The notes under the pieces were generated by a model. It was given only the letters and a program-made list of their open reading frames with translations, made no database searches and had not been told where the DNA came from. Of a DNA stretch of 60,000 nt, positions 25,501 to 34,200 are shown piece after piece. A program made the translations under genes and the position numbers. This stretch comes from Membranipora membranacea. Lineage: Eukaryota; Bryozoa; Gymnolaemata; Cheilostomatida; Membraniporidae. The stretch's first letter is position 1, and every line of letters starts with the position of its first letter. The stretch is taken from assembly GCA_914767715.1 (NCBI GenBank), contig OU612075.1, positions 9,426,001 through 9,486,000 on the forward strand, written 5' to 3'.

Positions 25501-27751
25501 ATGGGGAGCAATGCAGGCAATTGGATTAGACTTGATCTAATGTTTTGGCAGCATTAATTACCATTTCATTACGTCAGAGAGATTTGGATGGAGCAGAAAG
25601 CCAATGATGTCACATTTACAAAGGTTTGACTAGGTCATAAACCAGTCAGCGGTTATTGACCGAGTAATTACTGATCCATCACATGGTAATGGCTGAACAA
25701 TAAGGAATCTGAACACTCCCTTCCTCAGTAAACCAATGATATCAATATGAGATACATGTACATCAATTGACCTGACAGTCTGTCCTTGAAACAGCCATAA
25801 GGCCAAGTGAATCAAGGCAATTGGACTTAGCACGGATTCCATGGGGTGTAAATATCAGGTAGAGTTTAGTTTAGCTAGTTTGAAGGTTACTAAATGTTAG
25901 CTAGTTTGAAGGTTACTAAATGTTAGCTAGCTTGAAGGTGACTTAATATGAGCTCTCACCTTTTATCCGCTAGCCTAGGTGGAAGTTGAAAATTTACTCA
26001 ACCACATTATTTTATATAGACGGCCATAAATTTCAACCCTGTGTGAAAAGAAGCATTTTTCGCCTCCGTGAACTCAACTCCTCTAATGTATATTATGAAC
26101 TACTTCAGATACTTTTTTTCTGGCTACATGTACACTGTCACTGAGTGCAACCTATGACGCCTAGCTGCCTGCTCTTATGCATGTGTACCCCTGGTAAAAA
26201 CGGGAGATTGTAGCCATGGGTATGCCAACTATTACATCAGAGCTTAGATTATTGTGGTATAACCTTCCTAAAGCTCTGGGGTATTGACAGATTAACAGAT
26301 TCCACTATACAGCGAATGATTTGTGGGTTCATTATCGCTAATTGAGTCTTTGATTCAATCGGTTTATTATGCAATACTCGGCATTCAGACTTTTTGTTGC
26401 AAAAGCTTAGCAAAAAGTGCAATTAAATTTGTTGGCTAAACATTATAACTTTGAATGGATAATTATTCTTAATAACTTACTTACAATTTAGCCATTATTA
26501 ATGTCTCGCCAAAGGGTTCATAATCCTATTGTATAACATTCTTCAAAGAACCCAGAGGAATTTGTACGCTTTTTACATGTCTGGAGGGTAATTATTGGTT
26601 TTGAAATGGATCAATCAAGATTCAGAGTAATAGAGGATTATTACTTTATATAATGTGTGTATCGAGTAGTGTAATACCGGAGTAAATTGTTTTAGGAGCC
26701 TAAGGCTCTGATTGACTAGTACGCAACGGAAGGGGCGTAGCATATAACACCCTTACACCTGCTGTTTTCGATCATCTCCCTTGTAATCACCACAAGTACA
26801 TCAGCTTTGCCACCCTGCAATTTTCCAATCATAGAAAGGTTATTTATCAGATATTGTACCATTTCAACTCCCTTGTTGGTAGATTCACAAAAATAAGACC
26901 ACACATCATACATGGCGGGACCCCATGATTTGTTGATGCTGTGATCAAAGTTAATGATTGATGGAGATTGTCTCTTCATTAATAATTTATTAGATAAAAT
27001 TCATATAAATCAGTTTAATTAATTAATAAATTTATATTTTTAATTTATGACTGGATACTGGATTCTTTCAAATTAGCTTGTTTATCAGTTCAAACTTTAA
27101 CTCATTGAGTAAAACTTCATCAGTTCCTATAGTGATTAATTTCTCAAGAAATTGTTTTCAGATTTGATTAAAGAGGTGCATTCTAGGTATAGTAATTGTA
27201 TTGAAGCTACCTTAGAGTAGTAATTAATAGCTACCGTTCAGTGCAGCTAGTTTCGAGGTTAGCTGGCACAAATTTCTGCCAGCTAAGGTGGTAGCTTGTA
27301 TCACATGAGGAGGTTGAGTAAATGTTAGCTTGCCATAAATTTAACTATTTCAAGCCTGCGGCAAGATTTATCCTCCTACAAGTAAATTCCTTCTTCAGGG
27401 GAGGAAATAGTAACCAGCTTGCTAGCTGAGAAAAGGATATGGAAGCTTAGGAAACAACTTAGGAAAAAGTAACTAGTTAGCTAAGGAAGACCTTCAGGAA
27501 AAAGAAACTCGCTGAGGAAAAAATAACCAGCTTTCTTTGCATTGTTTATCCGGGTTGTGCTGCTAATTTAGACTGTGTTATTTTAGACTGATGTTGAGGG
27601 AAGGTATGACCCATTCCTATCTAATGTCTGGTCTCCGACTCCTCTTATGACGCCACAGAATGGCACCAGTGACAGCAGCAGACAGGACCCTGCAGCTAGC
27701 CTGTGGAACTATGGACCAGCAAAGCCAGAGAATGCTGAGGAAAAAGCCTAA
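463..27751 (+). CDS. TMEM131: TMEM131 homologue, 3' part, 27 exons (N-terminus outside window)
   Basis: Exons read by eye: 463-639, 1109-1210, 1625-1747, 2190-2294, 3045-3131, 3625-3777, 4151-4338, 4903-5041, 5602-5711, 6668-6749, 7614-7786, 12442-12674, 13391-13518, 14028-14203, 15518-15672, 18460-18708, 19026-19261, 19633-19824, 19949-20072, 20502-20602, 21069-21197, 22216-22309, 22717-22779, 23931-24075, 24242-24429, 25154-25371, 27587-27751. All junctions keep phase and give 1,344 residues. The lumenal part (residues 1 to about 665) has the repeated beta-sandwich style of the family, with phrases such as FPPTQIGN and NNLTVVDALIVSGKG. A single membrane segment follows LPRPEWEQ in exon 15518-15672, then a long Ser/Asn/Gln-rich cytosolic tail ends in Trp-rich NVWSP and WNYGP motifs. 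TMEM131 proteins are known to bind procollagen and aid its ER export; the function here is inferred from that. The donor after 24429 (GTTCGT) is weak, and the acidic run in exon 12442-12674 is notable. Family assignment is firm; single exon borders are less certain. Confidence 0.88.
665..851 (-). mobile_element. MITE-like repeat M1, copy 1
   Basis: Read on the minus strand it begins CCTTAGAGTAAATATTGG, contains GGTTAGCTA and GACTTAATGTTAGCTAACA, and runs to a pyrimidine/purine-mixed end near a TGCAAAC motif. It matches the M1 consensus drawn from the copies at 7811-7989 and 58650-58844. It is diverged and lies in a TMEM131 intron. Confidence 0.6.
1879..2027 (-). repeat. Dispersed repeat R2 (~145 bp), copy 1
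   Basis: On the minus strand it reads GAGTGAATTAATTCACTTAG, then GAGTACCATCA, GACGACCC, ATTAGGGGCGGGAACT and AAAGATACACATG. The same blocks in the same order occur at 58117-58260 on the plus strand. There is no coding frame, so a short mobile element is likely. It contains the palindrome GTGAATTAATTCAC. Confidence 0.65.
2311..2502 (-). mobile_element. MITE-like repeat M1, copy 2
   Basis: On the minus strand it begins CCATGAGGAGTAAATACATA, then TAGCAAGTTTAG, GATTTAATGTTAGCAAG, a GGCCATAAATTTC block and a TTTTCCTCATCTAG end. Order and spacing match the M1 consensus. It lies in the intron after the exon ending at 2294. Confidence 0.65.
4380..4435 (+). repeat. Short tandem GGTAAGGTAAGGTT repeat
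   Basis: Two copies of a unit of about 20 bp built on AAGGTAAGGTAAGGTT lie just inside the intron after the donor at 4339. They hold several GGTAAG sequences that resemble 5' splice sites. Confidence 0.5.
4745..4833 (+). ncRNA. Type E microRNA-like hairpin 2
   Basis: The arm TGCTGGTAGTTGCATTCCAT pairs with ATGGAAAGCTACTACCAGCA. Nineteen of 21 positions are Watson-Crick pairs, with one T-T and one A-A mismatch, around a loop of about 33 nt. Weaker pairing with G-U extends the base by about 7 nt. It lies in the TMEM131 intron between the exons ending at 4338 and starting at 4903. Pre-microRNA is the best reading; an isolated MITE end is the alternative. Confidence 0.55.
5192..5335 (+). mobile_element. 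MITE-like repeat M1, copy 3 (3' truncated)
   Basis: CCCGAGAGAAGTAATTATTA is followed by TAGTTTGGCTAG, CTTGATGTTAGCTTGCC and AATGTTAGCTAG. The TTTTCCTCC-type right end is missing. It lies in the intron after the exon ending at 5041. Confidence 0.6.
5735..5761. repeat. (TA)n microsatellite
   Basis: About 13 uninterrupted TA units, 23 bp after the donor at 5712. Confidence 0.9.
7811..7989 (+). mobile_element. MITE-like repeat M1, copy 4 (best ends)
   Basis: The left end CCCTAGAGGAG is matched by the inverted right end CTCCTCTAGGG. Inside are TTAGCTAG motifs in the M1 order and the TTTTCCTCCTGCAAAGA block. About 180 bp with no coding capacity: a non-autonomous DNA transposon is the likeliest identity. 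No clear target duplication was seen. Confidence 0.75.
8785..8978 (+). mobile_element. MITE-like repeat M1, copy 5
   Basis: It begins CTCTAGCGGAGTAAAATATT, has GACTTAATATTAGCTAGCAC and GAATGTTAGCTAGCCATAA, and ends TTTTTCCTCCTGCAAATA then TCTCTAAGGT. Same strand and same intron as copy 4, under 1 kb apart. Confidence 0.7.
12699..12889 (+). mobile_element. MITE-like repeat M1, copy 6
   Basis: Starts ACCCGAAAAGAGTAAATAGT, with TTTAGCCAATTTTGG, AGTCAGCTAGCTATAA and a right end CCCCCTGCTAATATTTACTT. It starts about 25 bp after the exon ending at 12674. Confidence 0.6.
14201..14320 (+). repeat. Tandem repeat starting at a splice donor
   Basis: Four to five imperfect copies of a unit of about 25-29 bp built on GTCTATCATCTCAGACT. 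The first copy overlaps the donor GTAAGTCT at 14204, so the repeat seems to have grown from the exon-intron junction. Confidence 0.65.
15390..15411 (+). repeat. Duplicated copy of a splice acceptor and exon start
   Basis: GTTATCTGTAGGTGCCGG followed by AAGTCTT recurs at 15507-15530, where it is the true acceptor of the transmembrane exon, differing by a single base over about 22 bp. Downstream of the upstream copy the frame does not continue the protein, so this looks like a pseudo-acceptor. Confidence 0.6.
15518..15672 (+). other. TMEM131: Exon coding the TMEM131 transmembrane segment
   Basis: This exon carries the family hallmark LPRPEWEQ, a stretch of about 25 hydrophobic residues running from FFYMMTF to LLLSYF, and a basic stop-transfer region. 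It marks the change from lumenal to cytosolic sequence. The acceptor is TCTGTAG at 15511-15517, in phase 2 with the exon ending at 14203. A near copy of this acceptor and exon start lies about 120 bp upstream, at 15390-15411. Confidence 0.8.
16480..16520. repeat. (CATATA)n microsatellite
   Basis: About seven units of ACATAT in a wider AT-rich tract from about 16425. Confidence 0.85.
16574..17295. mobile_element. Large foldback element, ~330-bp inverted arms
   Basis: The left arm (16574 to about 16907) and right arm (about 16960-17295) are near-perfect reverse complements. For example TGATTAACTGGGG at the left meets CCCCAGTTAATCA at the right, and GGATACATAGGCTATGAGCT meets its complement. 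The spacer is only about 50 bp. There is no coding frame. A foldback-type DNA element with long terminal inverted repeats fits; an inverted duplication is the alternative. Confidence 0.75.
19262..19367. repeat. AT-rich low-complexity tract
   Basis: Runs of ATATTATAATAT immediately after the donor at 19262. Confidence 0.7.
20191..20289 (+). mobile_element. MITE-like repeat M1, copy 7 (internally deleted)
   Basis: CCCTAGTGGTGTAAATATCA with TTTAGTTCAGCTAG at the left is joined early to the right-end block TTTTCCTCCTTTGCAAAC and TCTTGCTAGAGTA. About 100 bp, so roughly half of the middle is gone. Confidence 0.6.
22780..23930 (+). other. 1.15-kb TMEM131 intron
   Basis: Apart from the AT tract at 22862 I see nothing recognisable in it. 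Confidence 0.5.
22862..22924. repeat. TATTATAATATA low-complexity tract
   Basis: Self-complementary AT repeat in the TMEM131 intron after 22779. Confidence 0.75.
25451..25524 (+). ncRNA. Isolated long hairpin in a TMEM131 intron
   Basis: TTGCCTGCAT and TGCTCCCC in the 5' arm pair with ATGCAGGCAA and GGGGAGCA in the 3' arm. This gives 18 perfect pairs interrupted only by a 7-nt bulge (TCGAAGC) in the 5' arm, around a loop of about 25 nt. It starts 80 bp after the exon ending at 25371. The large bulge is unusual for a microRNA precursor, so this is a weaker candidate. Confidence 0.35.
25840..26096 (+). mobile_element. MITE-like repeat M1, copy 8 (internal triplication)
   Basis: GGGGTGTAAATATCAGG is followed by TTTAGTTTAGCTAG. 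The segment GCTAGTTTGAAGGTTACTAA is then repeated three times in tandem (about 24-bp unit) before the ordinary right half and a CAACTCCTCTAA end. Confidence 0.65.
27210..27401 (+). mobile_element. MITE-like repeat M1, copy 9
   Basis: CCTTAGAGTAGTAATTAATA, GCAGCTAGTTTCGAGG, GTAAATGTTAGCTTGCCATA and TTTATCCTCCTACAAGTA with a CTTCAGGGGA end follow the M1 order. It lies in the last TMEM131 intron, about 190 bp before the final exon. Confidence 0.65.
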
Positions 27752-27921
27752 GGACCGAAACAACTGGTAATGGCTGTCTGGGTTGGGCATCGAGGGGACA
27801 GATACGAACCATTTCCCTATATGACCTGGGGTGCCCCTTCCGGTCCAGCTCAGACAACCTGCCAAGGCTATAATGATTGAGTTTAATGTTTTTAACTAGG
27901 TGTTAACCTAACAAAGCATCA

Positions 27922-27935
27922 TAAATAAATAAAAT
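27922..27935 (+). terminator. Poly(A) signal of the TMEM131 homologue
   Basis: Overlapping AATAAA hexamers (ATAAATAAATAAAA), 171 bp after the TAA stop at 27749-27751. Confidence 0.65.
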
Positions 27936-30900
27936 CTTGTGGTACGACTCGATAATAATGACTCCTTGTTGCTTTCCTTATTGCGTAAACTTTTTCTCGG
28001 ACTCTGAATGTGACAAGTAAGTTGGCATTTTTGGCAGTGCAATGTTTTTGCTGAGTGCAAGTGATATCTTAGCATTTTAAATTCTTATAATCCTTTGCTC
28101 ATGCTCTCAAATCTGGATGCAAATGCTGTTTGTTGTGGTTAAAAAGAGGCTTCCCCAAGCTGCTGCGGAGGCTTTTACTATAAATGTTGATGATGAAAAT
28201 GTATTTTTGGACCATTTGTAAACGGTTCCTGTTTTATTGGGGTATTGTAGTTGTGGGCTAAATAAAAAGGCTTCAGTGAAAGTTTAATGAAACGTTTCCG
28301 TTTATTTGTAATATTAGGTCATAGCTCATTTTTGACACATGATTTGCATTGACGACGCACGGGTGAATCTCTGAACATCATCGCACAACGTTATAATAAT
28401 GATGAGTCACTCCTGACAGTGCACCGCCCGAAATTTCACTGAATGAACAATAACATATTTGATATGACTGTAGCTAGGGGTAATGTTACACGTTTGTTTG
28501 AGTCAGGAATTTGTACCACATCCCTGAGTGGAACTATCAGCAGTGAAGAGGAATGTCACTCCCCGACTGGAACAGCAGATTCTGACTGAATGTTCAGTGT
28601 CATCAAGGAGTTGTCTCTAACTCCTTGGTGTCATCAATGAATTGATTTCATCATGAGTTCCTCCTGTCATATTTCATCATTTTTCAGATCCCAAATATGT
28701 CATATCTGGATGGGGCTGGAAGCTTTAACTTACAGTAGTATGTGACGATTGAGGTTTTCTAGCGCTTCCTCTCATATGCCTAATTATTGTCTGATTGGAA
28801 ATAAAAATTGATATATCGGAAGCCATATATAAAAATTTTCATAATTTTAATGCTTTGGTTGAAGCTTACTGTGTGATGCAAGAATCATGTTTGCAATTCT
28901 ATCAATGAAGGGTCAAACAGATCAATTTGTATTGATTAAATTCTACCCAGTCACTCACAGCTGACATTCTTCGAAGCCAATGTAACACATTTTTGATCAG
29001 TGCATTTAAACTTTTAAACTTGTCGCCGATAAACAAGACTACCCTCATTCATAGAGTTTTTTTGTATATTTTTCGATGCACCTGTGACCCATTTCATTAG
29101 ACAGAGACGTGAATGATTTGGATGAGCAAGGTAAGTCAGTTCATGTCTTACTGTCTGACTTCGATTTCATTCATGATCATGAATTAAATAGCTAACAACA
29201 TGAGTCACGGAAATGGTAGTTATGCCCTAAGGTGTTACGTTACATTCATGACAAGAAAATTTATTAATAGTGTAGTTTCAATTCACTGGAGGATTTCAAG
29301 TTTTGCTAGGTGTCGTTTTATGGACCAGTGTCTCCGATTAATCCACCGCCCCTATGTGGTCATTTGAGTCCTTTCCTGAATTATCTATCGCCCAACCCAA
29401 CTGAATATATCGCACATTTTCAGGCCCGTAGTTCTAGGGGAGGCAGGGATGCTTTGCCTCCCCAAGAGCGCTGAATAGAGTGGCCTAAAAATACTATAAT
29501 TGAATATTCAGTGTCAGAATCAACCCATTTGGGACTTTCATTAGCTATTTATATCATTAAAACGATTTGGAGGCTAGAGACTCGGGAGGAGCTTACAATA
29601 CCCGACCTGGTGTTACTTCACACCCTCAAGGATTTCCGCCTCCCCCACCATTTTTTCTAAGCTACGGCCCTGATTTATAACACATGTACCAGGGCCAGGC
29701 TATGACGGTGACGAAGATGTTGTCAGTTAGGGCAGTAGTTTAGGAAAAATGGTAGGGGAGGCAAAAATCCTTGAGGGTGTGAAGTTACACCAGAATGGGT
29801 ATTGTAAGCTCCTCCTGAGTTCCCAGTCCCCAGCCTCCAAAGTGCTTTAATGATATAAATAGCAAGTGAAGTCCTAAATGAGCTGATTCTGACGTAGAAT
29901 ACTCAACCATAGCATTTTCAGGCCACTCTATATAGCATTCTAGGGGAGGCAGAGCGCCCCTGCCTCCCCTAGAACTACAGGCCTGTCAGTATAAGGATGA
30001 TCATACTCTATATGTGACATGGCTCCTCATGGGACTATTGCCAAACTAGAAGGAACAGGTAAGTCATAATGTCCTAAGAAACGATCAAAATTGCTGAGTA
30101 AAGATAATGATGTAGTCAAGAATTCTTCATTGAAGACATTCTCATGTGACAATGTTGTGAAACATGTTGACACCTGTTCAGCTGATTACGTACTATCGGT
30201 GAATTCAACGGTAGATTTTGAGGATAATTGCCGTAGATTATGATGAGTGCATGGAAGTTTTTCGTCACTGTTTTGATGCAAGCTTTCACTAAATATCTTC
30301 CTAAATTAATATGGGGTTATAAAATATGTGTATCCCTAAATGATCGGAGACACTGCAGCTTGCGGCTCACTGCGCCATAAGTTATCCTCTATGAAAAGTT
30401 TGTTTTAGTAAGATTTTGGCTCTACAACCTGTTTGTTACATTTTATTTACAATAACAGAATCGGCAGCGGCAGCAGCCCGGATTTACTGGCACTGGCCTG
30501 TCTACAGATTAGATTCTTTAGGAGATTATTATTACAGTTTACAGATTGGTTCAGAGGCTTAGTCCCCTGTGTATTATGTCATCGATTGAATTAATTATTG
30601 AGAATTTATTAAACCTGGAAAGAAAAAACTCTAAATACCTAACTAATGACAGTTTAATACAATATTATGTGGTTCAATTTGTTAAGACGACACCAACAAT
30701 GTGCTTTATAAACAAATGTTATTCAAACATGGGTGTTATATGCCAGCGATCATTATTATAATGATCATAGGAGCTAAACTACAGTTCAATAATATCAGTG
30801 GTCTGGTAATTACCGACAAGGCCAGCTACGATTGGCTAAACGCCGTGACCATCCATCTTAGAGGCTTATAGACTGTGCCATTTAATATCAAGCAATCTAG

Positions 30901-31249
30901 AAATTATTTATACCAATGACCTTCTGTGGAGCAGTCAACTTATAGCTGGGTTAACCATTTTACTGAATTCAGAGAATAGAACAGAAAGAGTGCGAGAGAC
31001 CTGTTGCGTAGAAACTTAGTAGTAAAAGAGAGAACTTAGCTCAACCATCGTTGTATTTCCTGCTGACTATAAGGATTACTTGACAACTGATCAACATTGG
31101 ATATACAGACATAAGGATTCTTCAAATAGAGATGGGTAAAATGTGGCCAAGCTATTCATCTGCTGGTGTACGTTAGTCAAAGTAATCAAAGGATTATCAA
31201 AGCTTTTGACAAAGAACACTGCTAATCAAGATATCAAAAACAAGTCAGA
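27936..31249. other. Intergenic region between the TMEM131 and metalloprotease genes
   Basis: It contains the foldback at 29421-29984 and otherwise no frame I can support. The promoter and 5' UTR of the downstream gene should lie in its last part; no TATA-type signal stands out. Confidence 0.5.
29421..29984. mobile_element. Foldback element with ~250-bp inverted arms
   Basis: The left arm begins CAGGCCCGTAGTTCTAGGGG and the right arm ends CCCCTAGAACTACAGGCCTG. Inside, TTTGGAGGCTAGAGACTCGG at the left is matched in inverse at 29820-29845, and the CTTCACACCCTCAAGGAT block is matched by ATCCTTGAGGGTGTGAAG. The arms span about 29421-29672 and 29735-29984 around a spacer of about 60 bp. There is no coding frame. 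It is a different sequence family from the foldback at 16574. Confidence 0.75.
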
Positions 31250-34200
31250 ATGTGGCCTGGCAGCAAAGAACCGCTTTTTAAGTGCAGCTGCTCGCTGACA
31301 ATCACAACTTTCATGGTTATATTCGCTTGTGGATTAATACAGACTGCTGTGATCGCTGATTCACTTTCACCCTTATGCCAGGTAAGCTCCAGCAGGTTTT
31401 AAAGGTTTTTATTGCTTAGAAAAACTCCCTTGCAATGTCAAACCGATTTGCATCATGGTGAGGGGTTATTTAAGATGGCTATTCGGATGCTCAGTCCTTG
31501 TTATATGTGTGGTTTGGTAGCGTGTTTGTGAGCTAAGACAGTCACTGAATATATTTGCTATTAATATTACAATTTGTTAGAATGTTACTTGTAATGAGAT
31601 AAACCCATTGGCACCACCATCATCATTTATTATATCTATAATGAGTACTGAGACAGGTTTGTTTTGGTGAGGAATTTGCTTTTTTGGACATAATTATGAC
31701 TTTTGGTGAAAGGAGGTACGCTTGAAAATGATTAGTTATAGTTATCAATCATCACTTTTGACTAATATGATCACACACACTTTTACATTAGATTAGCATG
31801 TTCATTCATGCTTCCTCAGTGAGGCAGTTTCTAAACATTACAACAGGTGTTCAGATTGTTTCATGTTTAAAAATAATGCCGCTAGCCATGAATAAACGTC
31901 ATTGGAAATTCTGCCATGCTTGGATCCAATGGACCAGAATTCATTTGGCAGGAGGCATATATGAAGAGTATCATTAGTTTGTAGTTTTTTCATCTTTCTA
32001 ACCCTTCAATATATACCAAGAGTTTTAATATTGGATTTTACCGACATTTGATTTATTGGCTATTATTTTCGGACTGAGTAGCATTGAATTGTCTTGAAAT
32101 TTCAACCGCTGTGCTGTAGGTGCCCTTTTGACAAGAGGTAGAAGCTGGTCTTAAAGTGGTGGTCAGTTTAGCTCTCAATATGGAATACCTGCTGTTTAAT
32201 TATGTGCTCTTTCACCAGCTTGCTGTCCTCTTTATGCTATACCAACGATCTTATTGTCCATCCTACCCATATCCTCAAGAGGCAACACGACAATTTACAA
32301 CAGTCTAATTGTTAGATACGCAATCCATAAAATAATTGTAGGTTTTGGAACAAATCAACCACACATAGCCAACAGGTTTGAACTTGAGTAAAGAGAAATT
32401 TTGGTTGCAATTTTGTCCACTGTACTGTAACTGTGCATATATCATCGGAAATTCTTATCTATAAAAATTCTTGCAACGGTAACAGTCAGAGAAAGACACT
32501 GCATAAAAGTCTTCGCTATCATAATTGGGTGTCACATTTCAAATCACGTTTGTGTCAAAAAGGCTCATTGTAATAAAAGTAGTCAACTAGAGTTGCGTAA
32601 TGCTCAAAACTTTGTCATCAATGCTGCCTTGCAGTATAAATTCATACCCAAGCATTTATCAGTGACAAAACCATACTTGATATTTATGAAAACCTGACAT
32701 TGGATCTGAAATCTAACTTGAATCCCTTTCAAGTGGTCTGCTTGCCAAGTTCATGCAGTATTACATCACACATATTAATGTTGGTAAAAATTAAACCTTG
32801 GCAAATGAGAACTACATCCTCATTTTTAATGAAGCGAGCCAAGTTCGTGTACATCAACAAGACAGGCTGCATCAGGAAATGCGAGAGGGATATTGACAGT
32901 ATTACAAACATAAAAATGAAATAAATCAAAAATATTTTTATATTTAGATTTCCAAATTATAAACCAGCCTACCAGGGACTTGAACTTTTCTAGAATTTAT
33001 TGGAAGCATTATTCAATGGCCAGTTCAGGTACCAGGTAGATTTTAGCCATGTTTATATTCTCTAGTGTGCAAGAGAACTTTGTGCGCAATTGTCAATGTG
33101 GTTGAGTGCTGGTAGCAGGCTGATCACACACGAGAATTCCTCTAATCAGTCACCTCAGTTGACAAACCATTACAAACCCACTTTATTAAGTTCATTATAA
33201 ATTAATTTTCACTTAATGATAGCAGGTTGCATGCTAATTCGATATTACACTAATCGCAGATCAAGGATAATACTGTCATTTTGTCTGTTTGAATTGACCT
33301 GTTAAATACACATGCATGGAAATTACCAGCACTTCTATAGCATTAAGATGTGCATCTTATTGTTCTGCTTAGTCACAAGGTCTGGGAAAGTTGTGGGAAC
33401 TGCTCCGATGGCACAATATGGAACCGATAAAAACTGTGTTTATGTTATAAATAGAATTTTTCAAATAACTTTAATTAAGTTTGTAACGCCAAATGGGTTT
33501 CTAAGCTAGTAAAAGTTTTGGAGAAATTATCTACCCCAAGGTTACATTGCCGTAACAGCTATTTGCGTCAATTATTTTTCCTTGTATTGCAATTTTGGTT
33601 GTGATTTGGATTCACTGGTTCTTCATGTTTGTATACCTAGCGGTATTTAAAAAAGTCATAACATAATATATATCAAGGTGCTGCAACTAGCCTGCTTCCA
33701 TGTATGTTTTTTAAATTTGACATGCTTAACAATTTTTCACTGTAGAGGTTGTTGTGTGATTATGGATATATGGAAACCTGTCACTGTAAGATCGACCAGT
33801 CATTGGATCTTGACCAAAGCCGAGAAGTTCACCCAAAGTTTCAAATGACCAAATTAACCTGCTCCCCACATGACTTTCAAAGGACAATCAGAAGTTTGAG
33901 GCACATCGAACACCTGCTGGAGCAAAGCTTGGTGACGACGTGTTTCAGGCAGGCTAAAAATCCAGTTTTGTTACGCCTAAAGAGAAAGACTAAACCGCAC
34001 AAGAAGCCGAACAAGAAACCAAAGACCAAAGTTAGGAAGCCAGAGGAACACACCATAAGCAAATCACGGAAATTCTTTGATGATGCTTTCCTTTACGAAG
34101 TGAAGGAAAAGCAACTGAGGGCCAGTAAATATCTTGCCATGGATACAATCAAAGAGGCATCTGAGGATAAAAACCCAGTCTCATTCCTGTCCGAAACTAC

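Larger units (their letters stand above)
25372..27586 (+). other. 2.2-kb last TMEM131 intron
   Basis: It holds the hairpin at 25451-25524 and M1 copies at 25840 and 27210. No exon was seen between the Trp-rich exon ending at 25371 and the terminal exon at 27587. Confidence 0.6.
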
